Assembly (NCBI GenBank): GCA_017428325.1
Contig: JAFRRA010000003.1
Span: 1 to 61,940 of the forward strand
Direction of reading: 5' to 3'
Source: Bacteroidales bacterium
GTDB lineage: Bacteria > Bacteroidota > Bacteroidia > Bacteroidales > UBA932
DNA: 61,940 nt
Part shown: piece by piece, positions 25,756 through 34,601 of the stretch
How positions within the stretch are numbered: position 1 is the first letter of the stretch
How the letters are laid out: each line of letters begins with the position of its first letter
Notes under the pieces: generated by a model
Seen by the model: only the letters and a program-made list of their open reading frames with translations
What the model was told of the DNA's origin: nothing
The model's database searches: none
Translations under genes and position numbers: made by a program

Positions 25756-26637
25756 ATGAGCAAAGAATTTACAATTTTAGTCCTTGCCAAGCAGGTTCCT
25801 GACACCAGGAATGTGGGCAAGGATGCGATGACTCCGGAAGGGACCGTGAACAGGGCCGCCCTTCCTGCAATTTTCAACCCTGAAGACATGAACGCCCTGG
25901 AGCAGGCTCTCAGGATCAAGGACAAGTTTCCCGGATCCAAGGTACTGGTTCTGACCATGGGTCCTTTCAGAGCTGCAGAAGTTATCCGCGAAGGCTTGTT
26001 CCGCGGAACAGACGGAGGAATCCTCCTTACCGACCGCCGCTTTGCAGGTGCTGACACTTTGGCAACTTCATACGCTATTTCACAGGCTGTAAAGAAAATT
26101 AATCCTGATATAATTGTGGCCGGAAGACAGGCAATTGACGGTGACACCGCCCAGGTCGGACCTCAGGTCGCCGAGAAACTTGGATGGCCCCAGGTTACTT
26201 ACGCAGAGGAAATTCAGGATATGAATGATAACAGCGTGACCGTTCTCCGTCGTCTGGAAAGAGGCATCGAGGTTGTAAAGTCTACCCTGCCTTGTCTTAT
26301 CACTGTTCATGCGACAGCCGCTCCTTGCCGTCCGCGTAATGCCAAGATGCTGCTCAAGTACAAATACGCAAGGACAGCAAACGAGGAGAAAGATCCTATG
26401 AACGAAGGCAAATATGCAATTTCCACGGAGGAGAAACCATATCTCAGGATTACCGAGTGGACAGTTGACGATGTGGGGGGAGAGGAAAGCAGCTATGGCT
26501 TTGCCGGTTCCCCTACCAAGGTCAAGAAAGTTGAGAACATTGTCTTCAAGGCCAAGGAGAGCAAGGTTCTTACAGGCAGCGACGCTGACATAGACTCTCT
26601 CATCGGAGAACTGATGGCAAATCACGAAATTGGCTAA
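25756..26637 (+). CDS. etfB: Electron transfer flavoprotein subunit beta
   Basis: EtfB pairs with EtfA to pass electrons from acyl-CoA dehydrogenases to an acceptor. 293 residues. Typical stretches are ILVLAKQVPDT, NPEDMNALEQALRIKD, LLTDRRFAGADTLATSYA, GRQAIDGDTAQVGPQVAE and the AMP/FAD-binding region. It lies directly before etfA (19-base gap) and the acyl-CoA dehydrogenase. The order beta-alpha-dehydrogenase is common in Bacteroidetes. Whether this pair is an ordinary or bifurcating ETF cannot be decided by eye. Confidence 0.95.
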   Translation: MSKEFTILVLAKQVPDTRNVGKDAMTPEGTVNRAALPAIFNPEDMNALEQALRIKDKFPGSKVLVLTMGPFRAAEVIREGLFRGTDGGILLTDRRFAGADTLATSYAISQAVKKINPDIIVAGRQAIDGDTAQVGPQVAEKLGWPQVTYAEEIQDMNDNSVTVLRRLERGIEVVKSTLPCLITVHATAAPCRPRNAKMLLKYKYARTANEEKDPMNEGKYAISTEEKPYLRITEWTVDDVGGEESSYGFAGSPTKVKKVENIVFKAKESKVLTGSDADIDSLIGELMANHEIG

Positions 26638-26656
26638 CCTTTAGAATATTATCGAT

Positions 26657-27676
26657 ATGAACAATATAATAGTATATGCAGAAACCGATTCCGGAAAGAT
26701 CTGCGATGTTTCCCTGGAACTTCTGACCAAGGCCAGGACTCTGGCCGAAAGACTTGGCGTGGATGTTGAGGCCCTTCTTATCGGCAGCAACGTGGAAAAG
26801 CTTGTTCCTCAACTGTACGAGTATGGCGCAAAGGTGGTTCACTTGGCAGACGATCCTTGCCTTGAGTTCTTCCGCACGCTTCCATACGCCGCAATTACAC
26901 TGAGGGTTTTCAACACCGAGAAGCCTCAGATTGCTCTCTTCGGAGCAACAACAGTAGGAAGAGACCTGGCTCCTAGAGTGTCCAGCGCCTTGAAGAGCGG
27001 TCTTACTGCAGACTGCACCAGCCTTGAAATTGGAGACCACGACGATGTTAAGACCGGCAAGCACTACACCGATCTTCTATATCAGATCCGTCCGGCTTTC
27101 GGCGGTAACATCATCGCCACAATCGTAAACCCTGAGCATCGTCCACAGATGGCGACTGTCCGCGAGGGCGTCATGAAGAAAGAGCCACTGGCAACCCCAG
27201 TGGATGGTAGAATCAGGCGTATTGATGTCCAGACCGTTCTGGTTGACAGCGACTTTGCCGTTGAGATAATCAAGCGCGAGATTGAAGAGAGAAAGATAGA
27301 CATCAAGGGTGCCCAGATAATCGTCGACGGCGGTTACGGAGTGGGCAGCAAAGAGAATTTCTCCCTGATTTTTGACCTGGCCAAGACCCTTGGAGCCCAG
27401 GTCGGGGCATCCCGTGCCGCAGTGGACGCCGGCTTTGTAGAGAACGCAAGGCAGATCGGCCAGACAGGCGTTACCGTAAGGCCTAAGCTCATTATCTGCG
27501 TTGGAGTCAGCGGAGCCATCCAGCATACCGCCGGTATGGACCAGAGCAAGATTATCATCGCGATAAACAATGACCCTGCAGCCCCTATCCACAAGATTGC
27601 GGACTACTCCATCATCGGAGACCTTAATGAAGTTGTACCAAAGATGATCGCTTCCTACAAGAAGCAGAGCAAATAG
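26657..27676 (+). CDS. etfA: Electron transfer flavoprotein subunit alpha
   Basis: 339 residues. The C-terminal FAD domain has the family signature GVSGAIQHTAGMDQSK followed by IIAINNDPAAPIHKIADY and ends with the usual GD-rich helix (IIGDLNEVVPKMI). The middle shows GASRAAVDAGFV. It is co-transcribed between etfB and the acyl-CoA dehydrogenase; its stop overlaps the Shine-Dalgarno-like AGGAGG of the next gene. Confidence 0.96.
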   Translation: MNNIIVYAETDSGKICDVSLELLTKARTLAERLGVDVEALLIGSNVEKLVPQLYEYGAKVVHLADDPCLEFFRTLPYAAITLRVFNTEKPQIALFGATTVGRDLAPRVSSALKSGLTADCTSLEIGDHDDVKTGKHYTDLLYQIRPAFGGNIIATIVNPEHRPQMATVREGVMKKEPLATPVDGRIRRIDVQTVLVDSDFAVEIIKREIEERKIDIKGAQIIVDGGYGVGSKENFSLIFDLAKTLGAQVGASRAAVDAGFVENARQIGQTGVTVRPKLIICVGVSGAIQHTAGMDQSKIIIAINNDPAAPIHKIADYSIIGDLNEVVPKMIASYKKQSK

Positions 27677-27680
27677 GAGG
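27675..27680 (+). promoter_or_regulatory. Shine-Dalgarno-like AGGAGG before the acyl-CoA dehydrogenase
   Basis: A perfect AGGAGG, 7 bases before ATG 27688 and overlapping the etfA stop codon. Most starts in this window have no such sequence, in line with weak Shine-Dalgarno use in Bacteroidetes. Confidence 0.5.
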
Positions 27681-27687
27681 ACAGAAA

Positions 27688-29469
27688 ATGGCAAATTTTT
27701 ACAAAGATAACCAAGACCTCAAGTTCCAGCTTTCCAACCCTTTGATGGAAAGAATCGTTGAACTTAAAGAGAATAATTACGCCGATTACGGCAAATATGA
27801 CTATGCTCCGAAAGACTTGAAGGATGCTATCGATTCATACGACAAGGTGATGGATATCGTGGGCCAGATCTGCGGAGACATCATCGCTCCAAACGCCGAG
27901 CAGGTGGACATTGACGGTCCTGTCTGCAAGGACGGAAGGGTTACCTACGCCGAGGGCACGAAGAAGAATCAGGAGGCCCTGACCAAGGCCGGCGTTTACG
28001 GAATAGCCCTGCCGAGGAAGTATGACGGACTGAATTTCTCCATGGTTCCATACGTTATGGCAGCGGAACTTGTAGGAAGGGCAGATGCCGGTTATGCCAA
28101 TATCTGGGGACTCCAGGACTGCGCAGAGACCATCGCCGAGTTTGCAAGCGAGGAAATCAAGGAAGAATTCCTTCCTAGGATCAACAAGGGGGAAACCTGT
28201 TCTATGGACCTTACTGAGCCTGATGCAGGTTCTGACCTTCAGGCTGTTATGCTCAAGGCTACCTGGGACGAGGACAGGCAGATGTGGATGCTCAACGGAG
28301 TAAAGCGTTTCATCACCAACGGAGACGCAGACATCAAGCTCGTGCTTGCCAGAAGCGAGGAAGGGACATCTGACGCAAGAGGTCTTTCCTATTTTGTACA
28401 CGACAAGAAATGGGGTGGCGTTACCGTAAGAAGAATCGAGAACAAGCTCGGTATCCACGGTTCCCCTACCTGCGAACTCGTGTTCCGCAACGCTCCTGCC
28501 AAGATCGTGGGAGACCGCAAGATGGGTCTTATAAAATATGTGATGAGCCTTATGAACGGTGCCCGTCTGGGTGTCGGCGCACAGAGTGTAGGTATCAGCG
28601 AGGCCGCTTACCGCGAGGCCCTCAAGTATGCCAACGAGAGGGAGCAGTTCGGAAAGAAGATCATCGAGTTCCCTGCTGTATACGAGATGCTTGCAGTTAT
28701 GAAGGCCAAGCTCCAGGCCAGCCGTGCCATACTTTACGAGACCTCCCGCTGCGTGGATGTCTACAAGGCTCTCAACGCGCTTGTAACTCCTGAAAGGAAA
28801 CTTACTCCTGATGAAAGGAAAGAGAACAAGAAGTACTCCCGCTATGCGGATATGCTTACCCCGCTCCTGAAGATGACTTCATCCGAGTTCTGCAACCAGA
28901 ACGCCTACGATGCCATCCAGGTTCACGGCGGTAGTGGTTTCATGAAGGAATATCCTGTAGAGAGGCTCTACAGAGATGCAAGGATCACCACTATCTACGA
29001 GGGAACCTCACAGCTCCAGACAGTTGCCGCCATCCGTTATGTGACTAACGGATCATACCTTGAGATGATAAGAAACGAGTACGAGACTGTTGAAATCAAG
29101 GTCAGCGATGCAGTTGCAGCCGCCTGCCCTGATGCTCAGGCAAGACTTGAAAAGGTAAAGGCCCGTCTGGTCAAGATGACGGAGCAGTACGAGAAGACTG
29201 TCGCCCTTATGGAGGGCAAGCCTGTAGATTACATTGATTTCCAGGCACGCAAGATGTGCGAGATGGCAGCTTTCATCATCGAGAGCTATCTTCTTCTGAT
29301 AGACTCCCTCAGATGCGAGAGGTTCATTGATTCAGCCGAGGTATTCTCCGAGAGAGCCCAGGCATGGAACAATGAGCGCCATTCTTATATCTATAACTGC
29401 GACAGCGAGAGCATCCTTCCTCTCTGCCAGAATGTGAAGGGCGACCTTGACTCCGTATACCAGGACTAA
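27688..29469 (+). CDS. Acyl-CoA dehydrogenase
   Basis: A flavin dehydrogenase of 593 residues that oxidises acyl-CoA and gives electrons to the ETF encoded just upstream. Visible features: N-terminal helical domain, flavin/substrate segment CSMDLTEPDAGSDLQAV, KRFITNGDAD, the helix domain LGVGAQSVGISEAAYREAL, QVHGGSGFMKEYPVER and the catalytic-region DARITTIYEGTSQLQ. It is longer than a basic dehydrogenase (about 380), with a C-terminal extension as in the FadE/DMSP-lyase-like group. The acyl chain length it prefers is unknown. kdsC starts immediately at its stop codon. Confidence 0.94.
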   Translation: MANFYKDNQDLKFQLSNPLMERIVELKENNYADYGKYDYAPKDLKDAIDSYDKVMDIVGQICGDIIAPNAEQVDIDGPVCKDGRVTYAEGTKKNQEALTKAGVYGIALPRKYDGLNFSMVPYVMAAELVGRADAGYANIWGLQDCAETIAEFASEEIKEEFLPRINKGETCSMDLTEPDAGSDLQAVMLKATWDEDRQMWMLNGVKRFITNGDADIKLVLARSEEGTSDARGLSYFVHDKKWGGVTVRRIENKLGIHGSPTCELVFRNAPAKIVGDRKMGLIKYVMSLMNGARLGVGAQSVGISEAAYREALKYANEREQFGKKIIEFPAVYEMLAVMKAKLQASRAILYETSRCVDVYKALNALVTPERKLTPDERKENKKYSRYADMLTPLLKMTSSEFCNQNAYDAIQVHGGSGFMKEYPVERLYRDARITTIYEGTSQLQTVAAIRYVTNGSYLEMIRNEYETVEIKVSDAVAAACPDAQARLEKVKARLVKMTEQYEKTVALMEGKPVDYIDFQARKMCEMAAFIIESYLLLIDSLRCERFIDSAEVFSERAQAWNNERHSYIYNCDSESILPLCQNVKGDLDSVYQD

Positions 29470-30054
29470 ATGACAACTATGACTAATTATAAGGTCAAGC
29501 TCAAGAATATCAAGGCCTTTGCCTTTGATGTGGACGGCGTTCTTACGGACGGCAGCATCATATGCATGCCGGAAACCGGAGACCTGGTCCGCACTTTCAA
29601 CGCAAAGGACGGCCTGGGAATGAGGCTTGCCTATATGAGCGGATATACTCTGGCCATCCTTACGGGCGGCCAGAGCGATTCCATTCTGAAGCGCTTCTAT
29701 CCTGTTCTTGCCCACGAAGTTATCCAGAATGTTCAGGACAAGGCTCCTGTGTTTGAGGATTTCTGCAAGCGCCATAATCTCTACGCAAGCGAGGTTGCGT
29801 ATGTCGGTGACGACCTTCCGGATATTCCTGTACTTAAGATCTGCGGACTTGCCGTATGTCCTTCAGATGCTGTGGCTGAAGTGAAATCCGTCTGCGATTT
29901 CGTTTCCCAGTTCCCTGGAGGAAGAGGCTGTGTCAGAGACCTTATAGAACAAGTCCTGAAGGCTCAGGGCAAATGGACTCTCGACGCTTCCGCCTATCAG
30001 GCCTGGAGGCGCGCAATTGACAAAGAGTACTTTAAGATTTACAACAAGAGATAA
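29470..30054 (+). CDS. kdsC: HAD-family Kdo-8-phosphate phosphatase (KdsC)
   Basis: KdsC removes phosphate from Kdo-8-P made by KdsA. It has 194 residues with the capless HAD-IIIA layout: motif I FAFDVDGVLTDGSI, motif II LAILTGG, and motif IV YVGDDLPDIPVL. The C-terminal tail beyond residue 165 is longer than in the basic enzyme. The start ATG 29470 directly follows the TAA of the dehydrogenase; ATG 29479 is an alternative. maf follows one base later. The kdsC-maf pairing supports KdsC over other HAD phosphatases. Confidence 0.88.
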   Translation: MTTMTNYKVKLKNIKAFAFDVDGVLTDGSIICMPETGDLVRTFNAKDGLGMRLAYMSGYTLAILTGGQSDSILKRFYPVLAHEVIQNVQDKAPVFEDFCKRHNLYASEVAYVGDDLPDIPVLKICGLAVCPSDAVAEVKSVCDFVSQFPGGRGCVRDLIEQVLKAQGKWTLDASAYQAWRRAIDKEYFKIYNKR

Positions 30055-30055
30055 A

Positions 30056-30649
30056 ATGCAGTCTCCCCTTTCAAAGCATCTTGAAGGAAGAAGATTGATC
30101 CTGGCATCCGGTTCCCCGAGAAGACGTGAGCTTCTTGGGGAACTTGGCCTGGAGTTCACCCTAGGCCAAGTGGCAGATTATGACGAATCTTATCCGGCAA
30201 CTCTTAAAGTCCCGGAAATCCCGGCCTACATCGCTGAGCAGAAATCAAGGCATTTCAAGGACAAGCTGAAAAAGGGAGATATCCTCATTACTTCCGATAC
30301 CATCGTAACAATAGACGGAGAGATTCTAGGCAAGCCAAAGGACAAGGCAGATGCAGTCAAGATGCTGAAGGAACTTTCCGGCAGAACGCATCAGGTCTAT
30401 ACCGGTCTCTGCCTTAGAAGCAAAGACAAAACCATCACTCTTTCAGATGGTTGTGATGTCACATTCGATATTCTCAGCGATGAGGACATTGAATACTATG
30501 TTGATGAATTCAAGCCATACGACAAGGCCGGTGCCTACGCTATCCAGGAATGGATAGGCCTTGCCTGCATCAAGGAAATCAAGGGCAGTGTATATACAGT
30601 CATCGGTCTGCCCGTCCAGAAACTCTACAAGGCCCTGCTAACTTTTTAA
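30056..30649 (+). CDS. maf: Maf family nucleoside triphosphate pyrophosphatase
   Basis: 197 residues. Family motifs: [14 protein letters not shown] at the N-terminus, [31 protein letters not shown] and [10 protein letters not shown]. The pattern fits the YhdE (dTTP/UTP pyrophosphatase) branch, a house-cleaning enzyme for noncanonical nucleotides. I start at ATG 30056 because the longer frame overlaps kdsC. The stop TAA shares TTAA (30646-30649) with the recQ stop on the other strand. Confidence 0.93.
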   Translation: MQSPLSKHLEGRRLILASGSPRRRELLGELGLEFTLGQVADYDESYPATLKVPEIPAYIAEQKSRHFKDKLKKGDILITSDTIVTIDGEILGKPKDKADAVKMLKELSGRTHQVYTGLCLRSKDKTITLSDGCDVTFDILSDEDIEYYVDEFKPYDKAGAYAIQEWIGLACIKEIKGSVYTVIGLPVQKLYKALLTF

Positions 30650-32559
30650 TTGAGATAGATGCCGTCGTCACCGGCGGTGATGATGCCGCGGTCAGCCATA
30701 TCGCGGAGTACTGTTATGTATCTTTCCTGGAGTGCAGGAGATACAGCCTTCTTGAAAGAGAGGAAACTGATCCTTTTCCCCTCGGACCCGTTGAGAAGAG
30801 AAACGATTTCCTCTTCTATTTTTCTGTCTGACAGCTTCTTGCGTGAAATGCAGATGTCGCACACCCCACAGTCTGAAGAAACGGGCTGTGAGAAATACTC
30901 GATCATATAACGGCTGCGGCAATTGGCTTTCTGGGTGGCGTAGCCTATCATGGCCTCGATTCTCTTTTCCATCTGCTCCTTGCGCTGGGCATAGCGCTTT
31001 GGACTGATATAGAGGTTGTTCTCGGTCAGTCGCTCACACTTGAAGATCATCATCGGAGTCTTGATTTGAGGAATGTAGCGGATTACCTTTTGGCGGGATA
31101 GAGCCATAAGTTTCTCCCTCACATTCTGGGGAGTGTCCATTGTAATCCTTGCAATATATTCCTCGTCAATCCTGACCATCTGGGAGAAAAGGCCCGTATA
31201 GGTTCTCATCAGGCTTTTGACGAAATCGTCCATTACGCTGCTTCCCATCTGGATGCTGTATAGTTCGTCCCTGGCAACAAGGAACATTATCCTGGACGGG
31301 TTGTCAATCTCATCGGTGAGTTCCCAATAGCCTTCCTGCTCAAGGTATTTTATTGCGTAGTAAGCGCTTACGGCATTGAGGCCGTAGGCCCTTGCAAACT
31401 CCATGAGGTTGAACTTGCGGATTGAGTTTTCCCCGTCGCCATAGGCTATCTGGAGATGGTTGAAAACATATTGATATACCTTGGCCATATATTCCGTAGA
31501 TGGGAAATTCACCGACACCAGCTGTCTGGTTTTCCTTATATCCGAGCCGTCGAAAAGAAGGACGGCCCATGCCGGAAGACCGTCTCTTCCGGCCCTGCCG
31601 GCTTCCTGGAAATAGGCTTCCAGTGAGTCAGGCATGTCTATATGGACAACTATCCTTACATCCGCCTTGTCTATGCCCATACCGAAGGCGTTGGTTGAGA
31701 CAATGATCTTTGTCTTGCCCTTCTTCCACTCTTCCTGGCGGAGATTTCTTTCCTCCTTGCCGAGACCGGCGTGGTAGAAATCTGCTGAAATGCCTGATTC
31801 CTTGAGGAATGCCGCAACTTCTTCACAACGTTTCCTTTCGCGGCAATAGACAATGCCAGAGCCTTCTCCCAGAGACTTCTGATATGTGGAGCTGATAGCC
31901 AGCATAGAACCCAGCTTGTCTTCCCCTTCCTTAACTATATATGCAATGTTCTTTCTGGAAAAATCAGTGGCGATTACATTCTTTTCACGGAAGCCCAGCT
32001 TGTCCATTATGTCTTCGGAGACTTCCTTTGTGGCTGTTGCGGTAAGGGCAACAACCGGAACGTCCTTTCCGATTATTTCCCTGACCTTTATTATTTCCAG
32101 GTATGAAGGCCTGAAATCGTACCCCCATTGGGAAATGCAATGCGCCTCGTCCACAACCAGATAGGAAACCTTCATCTCGGCGACCCTGGACTTGAAGTCG
32201 TAGGTTGAAAGCCTCTCGGGAGAAACGTACAGGAACTTGTAGTTTCCGTAAACGGCGTTGTCCAGGGTAATTCCAATTGCCCTTGGAGACATTCCGGAAT
32301 GGACGGCAAGAGCCGCTATTCCCTTGGCCCTGAGTGTTTCCACCTGGTCTTTCATAAGGGCGATCAGCGGGCTTACCACAAGGCAGATACCTTCTTTTGC
32401 AATGGCCGGAACCTGGAAGCAGATGGACTTTCCTCCACCTGTCGGCATCAGGGCAAGGGTATCCCTTCCCTCTGCGATGCTCTGTATAACATTTTCCTGA
32501 GCTGGCCGGAAGGAATCATATCCCCAATATTGCTGAAGTATCTCCCTGAACTGTTCCAT
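30646..32559 (-). CDS. recQ: ATP-dependent DNA helicase RecQ
   Basis: A superfamily 2 helicase of 637 residues. Motifs: GYDSFRPAQ (motif 0), [14 protein letters not shown] (Walker A), [12 protein letters not shown] (Ia), [17 protein letters not shown] (Walker B plus the aromatic-rich loop), ALTATAT (III) and [23 protein letters not shown] to AGRAGRDG (V-VI). The RQC zinc site is reduced to CRSRYM and CGVCDIC. The C-terminus is a short helical segment, with no HRDC domain seen. Upstream, an unknown membrane protein's stop abuts its start (TAAATG), so they are co-transcribed. Confidence 0.95.
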   Translation of the reverse strand: MEQFREILQQYWGYDSFRPAQENVIQSIAEGRDTLALMPTGGGKSICFQVPAIAKEGICLVVSPLIALMKDQVETLRAKGIAALAVHSGMSPRAIGITLDNAVYGNYKFLYVSPERLSTYDFKSRVAEMKVSYLVVDEAHCISQWGYDFRPSYLEIIKVREIIGKDVPVVALTATATKEVSEDIMDKLGFREKNVIATDFSRKNIAYIVKEGEDKLGSMLAISSTYQKSLGEGSGIVYCRERKRCEEVAAFLKESGISADFYHAGLGKEERNLRQEEWKKGKTKIIVSTNAFGMGIDKADVRIVVHIDMPDSLEAYFQEAGRAGRDGLPAWAVLLFDGSDIRKTRQLVSVNFPSTEYMAKVYQYVFNHLQIAYGDGENSIRKFNLMEFARAYGLNAVSAYYAIKYLEQEGYWELTDEIDNPSRIMFLVARDELYSIQMGSSVMDDFVKSLMRTYTGLFSQMVRIDEEYIARITMDTPQNVREKLMALSRQKVIRYIPQIKTPMMIFKCERLTENNLYISPKRYAQRKEQMEKRIEAMIGYATQKANCRSRYMIEYFSQPVSSDCGVCDICISRKKLSDRKIEEEIVSLLNGSEGKRISFLSFKKAVSPALQERYITVLRDMADRGIITAGDDGIYLN

Positions 32560-33741
32560 TTATCTGGCAAGGTGCAATGAGGCGCCTTCGGTTGTCGTGA
32601 TTTCCAGCTTTTTGCCTGACGGGTCAAGGTTGGTCGAGCAGCTGATCCTTTCACCCGGAAAAACTTCCGACTTCATTCTCCTGACCATTTCGTCAGATGT
32701 AAGGTCTCTAATTATGGAGTTGACGGAATCTTTCATTTCCGGCTTATAGGTAATGGAACTGTCGTTTGCAACGAGAGAGAAGGATTCAGGGGCGAAATGG
32801 AGAATCAGGGAGTCTTTAACTATCTCCCATCTTCCCCAACGTTTTGAGTCAAGGCTGATCTTCCCGTAGAATATGGAGCTTGTCACCATGTAACTGCATA
32901 CACAGGTAAGGGTATTGTCCGGGTTGAAATACATCTCGATGGATGTGTCATCGCCTGATACTGACACCCATTTGCCGGCTATAGTCTTCCCTGTCGCCCT
33001 GCGGACCTCTCCAAGAGTCTTTTCAGCGAATTCCTTGAGGTCCTTATCTGTGACATTGGTAAGGAACTTGTTGGCCTCGTTCAGGCCTATACAGTTCTCA
33101 AGGACATAGTTCAGGAGATATTTGCGGTTCTCCAGATTATCCATATAGTATTTTGTCCTCTCATCGCCGAGCCACTTGCTGCAAAGGGCGTAAAAACTCT
33201 CATCCTCGAACAGAACATTGGAATTCATAAGAATCTGGTAGCTTTCCTCCTCGTTGATTGGCCTCTTGAAATAGACCCAGTTCTGAAGCTGGTCTTCCAG
33301 GATGGAGCGCAAGTGATAGCACTTCTGTACATTGCGGATAAATGACATGTCGCTCAGGGTATTCCAGGAATCCTGGCTGCTATTGAAGATGGACTCGTTG
33401 GATTTGTCGAACTGCAGGTGAGTGTCGAAGGTCGCTGATATAATATAATTCAGGAAACTTATCAGAGTGTCTCTGGAAACGGCCTTCAGGTTATCCTTAT
33501 GGTCCATGCTGTATCTGGTCGCTTCCCATCCGTTCTCCTCGTTCTTGAGAAGGTTTTTAATATTACTGATGGATTCGTCAATATCGTGGATTACCATCAT
33601 GGACATCTGGCGCCTCTTTTCCGCCTGGCGGTTCTTTTCCACCAGATGCGCCACACCAAAGGTCAGGATAATGGAAATAACTGTCGCCAGGATACTGATG
33701 AAAAGCTGCCTGGCCGTGTCTGAAAAATTGAATCTGCCCAT
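32560..33741 (-). CDS. Unknown membrane-anchored protein upstream of recQ
   Basis: A 393-residue protein with no recognised family. One membrane helix near the N-terminus (ARQLFISILATVISIILTF) is followed by a basic KNRQAEKRRQ stretch, placing the rest probably on the outer side or in the cytoplasm. A helical middle part (about 45-230) precedes a beta-rich C-terminal part (from about 255: GKWVSVSGDDTSIEMYFN; RWGRWEIVKDSLILHF) resembling small lipocalin-like or DUF-type beta sandwiches. I use ATG 33741, not the TTG at 33765, which lies inside the promoter box. It directly abuts recQ. Confidence 0.7.
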   Translation of the reverse strand: MGRFNFSDTARQLFISILATVISIILTFGVAHLVEKNRQAEKRRQMSMMVIHDIDESISNIKNLLKNEENGWEATRYSMDHKDNLKAVSRDTLISFLNYIISATFDTHLQFDKSNESIFNSSQDSWNTLSDMSFIRNVQKCYHLRSILEDQLQNWVYFKRPINEEESYQILMNSNVLFEDESFYALCSKWLGDERTKYYMDNLENRKYLLNYVLENCIGLNEANKFLTNVTDKDLKEFAEKTLGEVRRATGKTIAGKWVSVSGDDTSIEMYFNPDNTLTCVCSYMVTSSIFYGKISLDSKRWGRWEIVKDSLILHFAPESFSLVANDSSITYKPEMKDSVNSIIRDLTSDEMVRRMKSEVFPGERISCSTNLDPSGKKLEITTTEGASLHLAR

Positions 33742-33762
33742 AATTACATAATTCCTGTCTGG

Positions 33763-33770
33763 CAAAGTTA
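33763..33770 (-). promoter_or_regulatory. -7 promoter element of the membrane protein-recQ unit
   Basis: TAACTTTG on the minus strand, 21 bases before ATG 33741, in a divergent pair with the element at 33779-33786. Confidence 0.55.
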
Positions 33771-33778
33771 ATAATTAC

Positions 33779-33786
33779 TATCTTTA
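33779..33786 (+). promoter_or_regulatory. Possible -7 element of the lipoprotein gene
   Basis: TATCTTTA, a one-base variant of TAnnTTTG, 22 bases before ATG 33809. Confidence 0.35.
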
Positions 33787-33808
33787 CTACATCAATAAAT
33801 GGACTGAT

Positions 33809-34552
33809 ATGAAAAAGCTGTTTTTTATTCTTATAATGACGGCACTCGCAATTATCGGATGCCGTTCAAATTCAGATAATCAGAGTAATAACCAAGCCAC
33901 ACCGGAACCTGTTGCGGAAGTTACGGATACCGTAGCTGAGGTTGCCGCGCTCCTTCCTGAGATTACGGAGCCTGTTGCATATCAGGCTTGGCTGGAAATA
34001 GCCAAGAGCCATGGCTTAACCGGCAAATACCTCTGCCCTGAGAACAGCACGGTATCATATACGGCTGAGGCAGAGAATGATGAAGGTGCAGAGGGGTATA
34101 TGATTGATGATCAGGTTTTTTGCTATCCATATAATGACGGAGGTTTCTTTACGGTACACTCCCACGTTGAAGCTGCAGAAGGCCAAGGCGGGGAATTTGA
34201 ATATGGATTCTACACCTTCAAGGACGGTGTCCTGACCAAGATAGAAAACCCTCTTCCTGTTCCTGCATTCTCAGATTTGCTCAGCGATTCCAAGGATGCG
34301 CCTTTGCAGGATGATATGGTAGCCCTGCTTGAAAATCTGTTCAAGTCGCGTCCGGGAGACTTTATCGCCTATGAATTCTATCCTGGGGAAAACAAAGTCA
34401 TGGCATATCTCCATCCTCTTTCCTGGAGCAGAGATGTGGAGCCTGATGAAACGGGCCATTACAACTGGCTGGAACAGTTTTACGAAATGAGGGCAAATCC
34501 AGACAAAAACACCTATAGATGGAATGGTAAAGTGTTCGTCAAGACAGAATAA
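33809..34552 (+). CDS. Lipoprotein of unknown function
   Basis: A 247-residue lipoprotein: the signal MKKLFFILIMTALAIIGC has the lipobox at AIIGC (Cys 18). An acidic, Asn/Gln-rich spacer (residues 19-50) follows. The rest is acidic and mixed alpha/beta; the end YRWNGKVFVKTE has the W-x-G-x-x-F pattern seen in the last strand of many small Bacteroidetes lipoproteins. No known domain recognised. It is expected on the outer membrane or at the surface, but the sorting is unproven. A monocistronic unit before pckA. Confidence 0.75.
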   Translation: MKKLFFILIMTALAIIGCRSNSDNQSNNQATPEPVAEVTDTVAEVAALLPEITEPVAYQAWLEIAKSHGLTGKYLCPENSTVSYTAEAENDEGAEGYMIDDQVFCYPYNDGGFFTVHSHVEAAEGQGGEFEYGFYTFKDGVLTKIENPLPVPAFSDLLSDSKDAPLQDDMVALLENLFKSRPGDFIAYEFYPGENKVMAYLHPLSWSRDVEPDETGHYNWLEQFYEMRANPDKNTYRWNGKVFVKTE

Positions 34553-34556
34553 AGAT

Positions 34557-34564
34557 TATCTTTG
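34557..34564 (+). promoter_or_regulatory. -7 promoter element of pckA
   Basis: TATCTTTG followed by C, an exact TAnnTTTG match 37 bases before ATG 34602. The leader is AT-rich with no stable structure seen. Confidence 0.55.
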
Positions 34565-34601
34565 CGGCGGCAAAAAGTAATTAATTAATCAAATAATCGA
34601 T

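Noticed and set aside
32560-32560. Fusion of the unknown membrane protein with RecQ through a frameshift
   Set aside because: Both genes have full domains, and the junction TAAATG is a normal stop/start arrangement.
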